Below are positions 1 through 5,248 of a stretch of DNA of 5,248 nucleotides, one piece after another; within the stretch, counting starts at the first letter, position 1; each line of letters begins with the position of its first letter. The translations under genes were made by a program, and so were the position numbers. The DNA is from JBILVQ01 sp044370375 (lineage in GTDB: Bacteria; Bacteroidota; Bacteroidia; UBA4408). The notes beneath the pieces are model-generated. The model worked only from the letters and a program-made list of their open reading frames with translations. It was not told the origin of the DNA and searched no databases. Location: contig JBILVQ010000211.1 of NCBI GenBank assembly GCA_044370375.1, positions 1-5,248 on the forward strand, written 5' to 3'.

Positions 1-467
1 CACGCTTCCATTACATAATGCAGGGTGCTGATATAGGTATAAAAACGTGCTCCTACATCCTGAATATCAAAAATCATCCACTGAATTTTTTTTAAAGTTT
101 CTGCAGTTGGTTTTTGATTTTTTCCATAAAGAGAAACCACTTCAATGCCGGTTTTGATGTCGATATAAGATGCTACGTCTTGCCCGGCTTCTTCTGTTCC
201 ACGAAAACCATGCTCAGGGGCAAATATTTTTTCGGGCTTTAATCCTATCGATATAAGCGTATCTACCAAATGCACTTTCCCAACCATGGTGGTATGATTG
301 CTTACCAAGGCAAAGGTTTTTCCCTTGAGCAATACCAATAAACTATCCAGCTTTTCTGCACCGCATACAATGGACGGTAATTCCTGTGCCGAATCAATGG
401 TGTTCGTTACCTTGGGTGGAAACGAGCATAAAAATGATACTATTACGAAGAAAATTCCCTGAATCAC
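1..467 (-). CDS. namZ: DUF1343/NamZ-type exo-beta-N-acetylmuramidase, N-terminal part (cut by left edge)
   Basis: The reverse strand reads without a stop from a GTG at 467-465 to the left edge, giving 155 residues of a family usually near 400; the C-terminal part is outside the window. After a hydrophobic N-terminus (about residues 4-16, probable signal peptide) come the family motifs: VSNHTT (55-60), APEHGFRG (83-90), TGIEVVSLYG (106-115) and FDIQDVGARFYTY (133-145). These are hallmarks of DUF1343, whose characterised members (NamZ) release MurNAc from the non-reducing end of peptidoglycan fragments in the periplasm or outside the cell. The EH pair at 85-86 lies in the most conserved motif and is probably in the active site (inference). 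Start choice: no ATG, GTG or TTG occurs in frame in the codons just upstream, and the next in-frame ATG (residue 61) would remove the signal peptide and the VSNH motif. Cys14 sits in SFLCS, a poor lipobox, so lipoprotein status is doubtful. The gene is divergent from the permease gene across 46 bp. Family call strong; exact start moderate. Confidence 0.9.
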   Translation of the reverse strand, partial: MIQGIFFVIVSFLCSFPPKVTNTIDSAQELPSIVCGAEKLDSLLVLLKGKTFALVSNHTTMVGKVHLVDTLISIGLKPEKIFAPEHGFRGTEEAGQDVASYIDIKTGIEVVSLYGKNQKPTAETLKKIQWMIFDIQDVGARFYTYISTLHYVMEA

Positions 468-479
468 GCCCCTAAAGTA

Positions 480-487
480 TACATTTG
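480..487 (+). promoter_or_regulatory. Bacteroidota -7 box (TACATTTG) for the permease gene
   Basis: TACATTTG matches the Bacteroidota -7 consensus TAnnTTTG exactly. It ends 26 bp before the permease ATG at 514, so transcription should begin near 494 with a leader of about 20 nt. I see no clear TTTG/TTG -33 element at the usual distance upstream. It lies in the short divergent gap, so the start of the namZ-like gene on the other strand is only about 13 bp from this box. Confidence 0.6.
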
Positions 488-513
488 CACGAAAGGTATG
501 GCAAAAAGTAGCA

Positions 514-1734
514 ATGAGTTTTTCGGGCTTTTTTAACAAGGGTACCGGTGGTTTTTGGAAGCCACTGCCCAAAACCCCTTCTTTACCCCTTTATCGAATC
601 ACGATCATAGCGGTTTCGCTCAGCATTACTGTTATGTTGGTTTCTTTTGCCGTTTTGCAAGGATTTAATGAGGCCATTATCAAAAAAGTAATTGGCTTTG
701 GTTCTCACATACAGGTGGCCGATTACTCGGGCAATCAATCTTACGAGTCGCAAGTAATGACTTGCAATGATTCTCTCATCCAGGTTTTGCAGGCTGTTGA
801 AGGTGTAGAAAATGTTCAAGCCTTTGGTTTAAAACCTTGCTTGCTGAAATCGTCTTCCTCAATGGAAGGCGCTGTAATCAAGGGTTACGATAAGCGCTTC
901 AACACAGCGTTTTTTAGTCGCAACTTGGTAGAGGGGAGAATGTTTAATCCCAAAAATCAAGGTGATACTATTTTGCTTTCAGCAACGCTCGCTCAAAAAC
1001 TTTCCATAAAAACCGGTGATCATCTCAAAGCTTATTTTGTTCAACGGCCGCCAAGGGTGCGAAAACTTTTTGTTTGTGGTATTTATAAAACGGGTCTTGA
1101 AGAGTTTGATGAAAAGTTTTTGATTGGCAACCTTGAATCCATTCGCAGATTGAATGGCTGGACTCCTGAACAAGCAGGAGGAATCGAAATCAATGTAAAA
1201 GATTTTAATCGGTTGAACGAACTTACAGCCACGGTCAATGCCGCATTGGGCTATCAGTTGTTCGGTAAAAGTATCAAGGAACTTTTTCCACAATTATTTG
1301 ATTGGCTGAAATTGCAGGAAATTAATGTTCAGGTTATTCTTTCGTTGATGTTGGTAGTGGCCATTATTAACGTAATCACAGCCCTCTTAATTCTTATCAT
1401 GGAAAATGCCGGTACCATTGGCCTTCTCAAAGCATTGGGTGCCAACAATGGTCATATTCGTTCGGTGTACCTGCGAAGAGCTGTTTTCTTGACTTTAAGA
1501 GGACTACTCATTGGCAATGCCATCGGTTTAGGATTGATTTTCCTTCAACAGCAATTTCACATCCTTGGTTTGAACGAAGTTTCTTATTATGTTGCCTATG
1601 TGCCGGTAAAGATGGATGCCATTACTATTTTATCGCTCAATGGCTTAACCTTTTTGGTTTGCACCCTTTCTTTGTATCTTCCTTCCCTTTTAATTGCCAG
1701 AATTTCGCCTTTAAAAGCAATTAAAATGGGATAA
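514..1734 (+). CDS. ABC transporter permease, MacB/FtsX/LolE-like
   Basis: This 406-residue inner-membrane protein has the four-helix layout of MacB/LolC/LolE permeases. TM1 is at about residues 28-50, followed by a large periplasmic domain (about 51-270, with GFGSHIQVADY at 61-71), then TM2 (272-297), TM3 (about 321-344) and TM4 (about 368-392). The cytoplasmic stretch IGLLKALGA (302-310) after TM2 and the end PLKAIKMG are typical of FtsX-domain permeases, where they contact the ATPase. Relatives move lipoproteins or other envelope substrates using force transmitted from a separate ATPase. No ATPase gene lies in the window, so the partner must be encoded elsewhere; the substrate cannot be read from sequence. 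The ATG at 514 lies 26 bp after a good -7 box; an ATG at 498 is in another frame and stops after 12 codons. The first 25 residues (rich in G, P, K and F) lack the usual FIAxR-like opening. It is followed after 40 bp by the cystathionine beta-synthase gene, which has its own promoter. Confidence 0.88.
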   Translation: MSFSGFFNKGTGGFWKPLPKTPSLPLYRITIIAVSLSITVMLVSFAVLQGFNEAIIKKVIGFGSHIQVADYSGNQSYESQVMTCNDSLIQVLQAVEGVENVQAFGLKPCLLKSSSSMEGAVIKGYDKRFNTAFFSRNLVEGRMFNPKNQGDTILLSATLAQKLSIKTGDHLKAYFVQRPPRVRKLFVCGIYKTGLEEFDEKFLIGNLESIRRLNGWTPEQAGGIEINVKDFNRLNELTATVNAALGYQLFGKSIKELFPQLFDWLKLQEINVQVILSLMLVVAIINVITALLILIMENAGTIGLLKALGANNGHIRSVYLRRAVFLTLRGLLIGNAIGLGLIFLQQQFHILGLNEVSYYVAYVPVKMDAITILSLNGLTFLVCTLSLYLPSLLIARISPLKAIKMG

Positions 1735-1748
1735 GCATTCAAAAAAAT

Positions 1749-1756
1749 TACCTTTG
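1749..1756 (+). promoter_or_regulatory. Bacteroidota -7 box (TACCTTTG) for the cystathionine beta-synthase gene
   Basis: TACCTTTG is an exact TAnnTTTG match lying 14 bp after the permease stop and 18 bp before the ATG at 1775. It is preceded by a run of seven A residues. Transcription should begin near 1763, giving a leader of only about 12 nt. This helps fix the start: an in-frame TTG at 1754 lies inside the box and could not be translated from this transcript. No clear -33 element is visible, and readthrough from the permease gene is not excluded. Confidence 0.62.
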
Positions 1757-1774
1757 CAACGTAAACAGAAACAC

Positions 1775-3136
1775 ATGTATAGTAAGAATATTCTGGAAAC
1801 CATTGGCAAAACACCGATGGTAAAAATTAATAAGCTGGCTGCCGATATCCCGGCCCTTGTGCTCGCAAAGGTTGAAACCTTTAATCCGGGTAACTCCATT
1901 AAGGATCGCATGGCTTTGAAAATGATTGAAGATGCAGAGAAGAGTGGCATCCTGAAGCCGGGCGGAACAATTATTGAAGGTACCAGTGGAAATACGGGTA
2001 TGGGATTAGCCATAGCAGCTATTGTTAAAGGTTATAAATGTATTTTCACCACCACCGATAAGCAATCAAAAGAAAAGGTTGATGCGTTAAGAGCATTAGG
2101 TGCAGAGGTTGTTGTATGTCCAACCAATGTTGAACCCGAGGATCCGCGTTCCTATTATTCTGTTTCATCAAGATTAATCAAAGAGGTGCCCAACAGTTGG
2201 AAACCTAATCAATACGATAATCCCAGCAATGCTACTGCCCATTACGAATCCACCGGCCCCGAAATTTGGGAACAAACGGAAGGAAAAATTACCCATTTGG
2301 TGGTAGGGGTTGGTACCGGAGGAACCATTTGTGGCGTTGCTCGTTTTTTAAAGGAAAAAAATCCCAATATCAAGGTTTGGGGTATTGACACCTACGGTTC
2401 GGTTTTTAAGAAATACAAGGAAACCGGAATTTTTGATAAAAATGAAATCTATCCCTACATCACTGAGGGAATTGGCGAGGATTTTTTACCCGCCAATGTT
2501 GATTTTTCGTTGATTGATCATTTCGAAAAGGTAACCGACAAAGATGCTGCGCTGATGACCCGCGAAATATCTAAGAAAGAAGGTATTTTTGTTGGAAACT
2601 CAGCAGGATCGGCCATGGCAGGCTTGATGCAAATGAAACATCTTTTGAAAAAAGAAGATGTTGTTGTTGTAATTTTTCATGATCATGGCACCCGCTACCT
2701 TGGAAAAATGTTCAATGATGATTGGATGCGCGAACGCGGTTTTTTGGAACCGATTAAACCTAAGGTAGCAGATATCATCATTAAAAAGAATCTTCAAAAA
2801 TTATTGTCCATATCAGCGGATCAGCGGGTAGATCACGCTTTGCATATGATCACCGATGCAGATGTTTCTCAATTGCCTGTTATCGATACGGAAGGTAGTA
2901 TTGTTGGTTCAGTGAATGAAAACGATTTGCTCAAGAAAATTCTGGCTCAACCTTCTGTGAAAAGTGATATCGTTAAATCGGTCATGGGTGCTCCCTTTCC
3001 TGAGGTTAATCTGTCCACAAGTCTTGATGAATTGACCCGTTTACTCGATAAGGGAAATGATGCGGTAATGTGTAAAGACGGTGCCGGTAGTTGGCAAATT
3101 ATCACCAAACACGATGTGATCAAAGCCATTTGTTGA
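1775..3136 (+). CDS. cbs: cystathionine beta-synthase, PLP-dependent, with C-terminal CBS-domain pair
   Basis: This 453-residue cytoplasmic enzyme should condense serine (or an activated serine) with homocysteine to give cystathionine, the first step of reverse transsulfuration. Residues 1 to about 325 are a fold-type II PLP domain. It shows NPGNSIKDR (37-45) with the Schiff-base lysine K43, the substrate loop TSGNTG (70-75), the phosphate-binding GTGGT (180-184) and GNSAGSA (274-280), whose serine S276 should face the PLP pyridine nitrogen. QYDNPSNATAHY (146-157) and EGIGEDFLP (231-239) resemble cystathionine beta-synthase more than cysteine synthase CysK. Two CBS domains follow (about 335-390 and 395-452), forming a Bateman module that may bind an adenosyl ligand or stay structural. 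There is no N-terminal heme-binding extension as in animal enzymes. ATG 1775 is preferred over an upstream in-frame TTG because the protein then begins like its family (MYSKNILETIGKTPM) and a promoter box covers the TTG. Use as an O-acetylserine sulfhydrylase in vivo is possible. Confidence 0.94.
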   Translation: MYSKNILETIGKTPMVKINKLAADIPALVLAKVETFNPGNSIKDRMALKMIEDAEKSGILKPGGTIIEGTSGNTGMGLAIAAIVKGYKCIFTTTDKQSKEKVDALRALGAEVVVCPTNVEPEDPRSYYSVSSRLIKEVPNSWKPNQYDNPSNATAHYESTGPEIWEQTEGKITHLVVGVGTGGTICGVARFLKEKNPNIKVWGIDTYGSVFKKYKETGIFDKNEIYPYITEGIGEDFLPANVDFSLIDHFEKVTDKDAALMTREISKKEGIFVGNSAGSAMAGLMQMKHLLKKEDVVVVIFHDHGTRYLGKMFNDDWMRERGFLEPIKPKVADIIIKKNLQKLLSISADQRVDHALHMITDADVSQLPVIDTEGSIVGSVNENDLLKKILAQPSVKSDIVKSVMGAPFPEVNLSTSLDELTRLLDKGNDAVMCKDGAGSWQIITKHDVIKAIC

Positions 3137-3165
3137 TAAATTTTGGTAATTTTTCCCCTGTTTTC

Positions 3166-3196
3166 AAAACCTTGAAAAGAATTCAATAAGGTTTTT
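3166..3196 (+). terminator. Probable intrinsic terminator after the cystathionine beta-synthase gene
   Basis: AAAACC (3166-3171) pairs with GGTTTT (3190-3195), and inside it TTGAA (3172-3176) pairs with TTCAA (3182-3186), leaving a 5-nt loop and a 3-nt bulge (TAA). The 3' arm runs into five T residues (3192-3196). It begins 30 bp after the stop at 3136 and ends before the next promoter, where a terminator is expected. The stem has few G-C pairs and the T-run is partly inside it, so efficiency is uncertain. Confidence 0.5.
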
Positions 3197-3214
3197 AAAT
3201 CATTTTCATTTTGT

Positions 3215-3222
3215 TATCTTTG
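3215..3222 (+). promoter_or_regulatory. Bacteroidota -7 box (TATCTTTG) for the Ig-repeat protein gene
   Basis: TATCTTTG is an exact TAnnTTTG match. It ends 22 bp before the ATG at 3245, in line with the spacing of the other two forward genes (18 and 26 bp). Transcription should begin near 3229. No convincing TTTG -33 element is seen; the region 3190-3200 is T/A-rich only. Together with the hairpin at 3166-3196 this accounts for most of the 108-bp gap. Confidence 0.6.
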
Positions 3223-3244
3223 TTAGTCAGCAAGATTTTGTTCC

Positions 3245-5248
3245 ATGATTATCAAAAGATACTTTATGCCCAAAAGAATTACAGCCGCGCTGTTTGCACT
3301 GGTTTTTTGGATGGCAATTTTTTGTCCATCTTTCCAGCTCCAAGCAGCAGATACTAAGCAAAACAGTGTAATATCATTTAATGACATTTCTTCTTCCGAA
3401 ATGCTCAATCCTCCGCCAGCCGGTGGAATAAATATTATTTATCCCAACAGTTCAGGAATTACGCTCTTTTTTGGTTCAACGGTTTTTATCGAATGGGGTG
3501 GAACGCTTCCAACCAATTATGTGGATGTGCATTATTCTATCAACAATGGTACCAGCTGGATTCAACTGGATACCGGAATTTTTAATAATTTTTTTTATCA
3601 ATGGCAAGTACCTTCAACCCCTTCTACCACAGCCAGGGTAAGGGTAAGAGACCATACGGATAATACGGTTTTCGCCATTAGTCAGGCGGTTTTTACCATT
3701 GCTCCTGTACCTCCTTCAGTTGCCTTGCTTACGCCCAACGGTGGTGAAAACTGGGAAATTGGTTTCACAAAAAATATTACCTGGACTTCTACCAATGTTG
3801 CAGCTGTAAATTTAGATTATTCGGTGGATGGTGGGACCAATTGGTTGCCCGTTGCAGCAGGTGTTTCTGCCGCGCTAGGCAGCTATACTTGGACCGTACC
3901 GAACAATGCCTCCAATACCTGTAAGGTGAGAGTGAAAGATGCCAATTCCTCTGCTCAGGATGTAAGTAATTCCAATTTCACCATTTTTACCCCTATTCCT
4001 TTTTTAGGACTTTTTAGTCCTATTGGTTTCGAAGAATGGGCCATCAATAGTGCTCACCTTATTGGTTGGGTTCAGCAATATGTTGACACCATCAATATTG
4101 AATATTCCCTTAATGGTGGAACCACATGGAATACAGTAGCCAACAATGTGCCTACATCAGTGGGAAATTATTTATGGAATTTACCCTCATCCACCAGCAA
4201 TAATTGCTTTGTAAGAATTTATGATAGCTCAGATCCTTCTGTTGCAGATACCAATGATATTGCCTTCTCTATTACCAATCCATCTTTTGTGTTGTTAACA
4301 CCCAATGGTGGTGAACAAATCATTGCAGGTTTTCCCTACAATATTTCTTGGAACGGAAACCTCTCCAATAATTTTGTGGATGTGGCATACTCTACCAACA
4401 ACGGCCAATCATGGAATCCTGTGGCCAATAATATCTTTAATCTTAACTCTTTTGCTTGGATAATTCCTAATACCCCTTCTAACCAATGCTTGGTAAGGGT
4501 GAGTGATTCTGCAACCACAGCCATCAGCGATGTTTCCAATGCGGTTTTTGAAATTCTTCCTCCGGTTCCATTCATCGACCTCATGGAGCCCTACGGTGCA
4601 TCTTTGGTTTCACTCAATAGTTTGCAAAACATTTCTTTTATTTCCTACAATGTAAACGCAGTTAACATCGATTTATCTACCGATAACGGTGCTAACTGGA
4701 CTTCCCTGGCAAGCAATCATCCCGCAGCATCGGGCTCATACCAATGGTTTGTGACCGGTGATACCTCTTCTTTTTGTAAGATAAGAATTACCGATGCGGC
4801 TACACCCGCTTATTCCGTTTCATCTGATACGGTTTTTGTAATCAATTCCCCACCTCCGGCTATTGTCCTTAATTTTCCATTAGGAGGAGAAACCTTTGCA
4901 CAAGGCACCGTGCAACAGCTCACTTGGGTTCCAACCAACGTGTTAAATGTTAAACTTGAGTTTAGTGCAGACAATGGTGCCAACTGGAATCCAATTGCCG
5001 TTTCTGTTCCTGCTATTGATTTGAGTTATGCATGGACCGTTCCTTTCGTTTTTTCCAACCAATGTCTTGTTCGGATAAGTGATGCGGCCAATCCATCGGT
5101 TAATGATGTCTCCGGCTTGTTTAATGTCTCCGGGCCTTTTCTCGACCTGATTGTGCCTGATGGAGGCGAATCCTATATTGGTATTTCTACCATGTTAATC
5201 AGTTGGAATTCCAGTGGTATCAATGGTAACATTGATATCGAAATTTCT
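3245..5248 (+). CDS. Secreted multi-repeat protein with tandem Ig-like (Kre9/KNH-type) domains, C-terminus beyond right edge
   Basis: An open frame of 668 codons runs from the ATG at 3245 to the end of the window without a stop, so it is a 5' partial gene. Residues 1-35 form a signal peptide: basic start (KRYFMPKR), hydrophobic core (about 12-29), and cleavage probably after A34 or A35 in QLQAAD. An in-frame ATG at 3266 (residue 8) would also leave a workable signal; 3245 fits the promoter spacing better. After a linker come six full repeats of 93-97 residues and the start of a seventh. Each has a pattern like PNGGE..., ITW, YSxDGGxxW, YxWxVP, SNxCxVRVxD and DVSNxxFxI, resembling the bacterial Kre9/KNH-like Ig fold found in large secreted Bacteroidota proteins. 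No enzymatic domain is visible in the part seen. By analogy the missing C-terminus may carry a type IX secretion sorting domain, but that is inference. Likely role: surface, adhesive or structural protein; function otherwise unknown. Confidence 0.88.
   Translation, partial: MIIKRYFMPKRITAALFALVFWMAIFCPSFQLQAADTKQNSVISFNDISSSEMLNPPPAGGINIIYPNSSGITLFFGSTVFIEWGGTLPTNYVDVHYSINNGTSWIQLDTGIFNNFFYQWQVPSTPSTTARVRVRDHTDNTVFAISQAVFTIAPVPPSVALLTPNGGENWEIGFTKNITWTSTNVAAVNLDYSVDGGTNWLPVAAGVSAALGSYTWTVPNNASNTCKVRVKDANSSAQDVSNSNFTIFTPIPFLGLFSPIGFEEWAINSAHLIGWVQQYVDTINIEYSLNGGTTWNTVANNVPTSVGNYLWNLPSSTSNNCFVRIYDSSDPSVADTNDIAFSITNPSFVLLTPNGGEQIIAGFPYNISWNGNLSNNFVDVAYSTNNGQSWNPVANNIFNLNSFAWIIPNTPSNQCLVRVSDSATTAISDVSNAVFEILPPVPFIDLMEPYGASLVSLNSLQNISFISYNVNAVNIDLSTDNGANWTSLASNHPAASGSYQWFVTGDTSSFCKIRITDAATPAYSVSSDTVFVINSPPPAIVLNFPLGGETFAQGTVQQLTWVPTNVLNVKLEFSADNGANWNPIAVSVPAIDLSYAWTVPFVFSNQCLVRISDAANPSVNDVSGLFNVSGPFLDLIVPDGGESYIGISTMLISWNSSGINGNIDIEIS
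3428..5248 (+). repeat. Seven tandem protein-level Ig-like repeats of about 95 residues (last one incomplete)
   Basis: Repeat units in the secreted protein, by residue: R1 62-152, R2 158-247, R3 253-343, R4 347-437, R5 443-533, R6 539-628, R7 632-668 (cut). The conserved proline near the start of each falls at 67, 164, 259, 353, 449, 545 and 638. The core aromatic is W84, W180, W275, W369, F465, W561 and W654; R5 alone has Phe. The second tryptophan closes YSxxxGxxW at 105, 200, 295, 390, 485 and 581. The repeats are clear at protein level but diverged in DNA, with only short similar stretches such as GTGGATGTG near 3520 and 4377, so this is not a recent DNA amplification. Confidence 0.88.

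Noticed and set aside
501..510. Minus-strand TACTTTTTGC as a -7 box for the namZ-like gene
   Set aside because: It has three rather than two bases between TA and TTTG and lies farther from its start (34 nt) than the other boxes; too weak to annotate.
498..536. ATG at 498 as start of the permease
   Set aside because: It is in a different frame from the permease and meets a stop after 12 codons; ATG 514 opens the true frame.
1711..2013. Minus-strand open frame of 100 codons
   Set aside because: It lies antisense across the end of the permease and the start of cystathionine beta-synthase, has no recognisable domain, and both forward genes are well supported. Other antisense frames (583-819, 979-1293, 1596-1814, 2600-2797, 2947-3186, 3223-3408) were dismissed likewise.
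4336..4584. Plus-strand open frame of 82 codons
   Set aside because: It is an out-of-frame shadow inside the Ig-repeat gene, whose own frame continues unbroken through it.
3428..5248. CRISPR array or DNA satellite
   Set aside because: The periodicity is about 285 nt, exists at protein level in one continuous reading frame, and the DNA copies are diverged.
3428..5248. PKD or fibronectin type III domains
   Set aside because: The PNGGE...ITW and YSxDGGxxW patterns fit Kre9/KNH-like Ig repeats better; PKD-type WDFGDG motifs are absent.
1..5248. Mobile element, phage, toxin-antitoxin, defence system, tRNA or other structural RNA
   Set aside because: No transposase, integrase, terminal inverted repeats, tRNA-like cloverleaf or paired small genes were found; coding sequence fills nearly the whole window.

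Overview
The window looks like ordinary chromosomal DNA from a member of the Bacteroidota. Four signs support this. Three forward genes are each preceded by a TAnnTTTG box, the -7 element of this phylum. No start has a convincing Shine-Dalgarno sequence. The base composition is moderately AT-rich. The gene families also fit: a DUF1343/NamZ protein, a single-gene FtsX-type permease, a heme-less cystathionine beta-synthase with a Bateman module, and a long secreted protein of tandem Ig-like repeats.

Layout: (1) 1-467, minus strand, is the N-terminal part of a DUF1343/NamZ exo-N-acetylmuramidase whose C-terminus lies beyond the left edge. (2) A 46-bp divergent gap holds a forward promoter. (3) 514-1734, plus strand, is a MacB/FtsX/LolE-type ABC transporter permease. 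(4) A 40-bp gap holds a second promoter. (5) 1775-3136, plus strand, is cystathionine beta-synthase. (6) A 108-bp gap holds a terminator-like hairpin and a third promoter. (7) 3245 to the right edge, plus strand, is an uninterrupted 668-codon open frame without a stop in the window. It encodes a signal peptide followed by six complete Ig-like repeats and part of a seventh, resembling Kre9/KNH-type domains.

The genes do not form an obvious pathway. NamZ acts on peptidoglycan fragments, the permease on envelope traffic, the synthase in sulfur amino-acid metabolism, and the repeat protein is probably a surface or secreted protein. Each forward gene has its own apparent promoter with a very short leader, so they look like independent units rather than one operon.

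I found no mobile element, RNA gene, CRISPR array, defence system or clearly new system. The most interesting signal is inside the repeat protein. Its domains follow a three-domain higher-order pattern (A-B-C-A-B-C-A, constant period of 285-286 residues), which points to growth by duplication of a three-domain block. All family assignments come from motif reading; no search was run.
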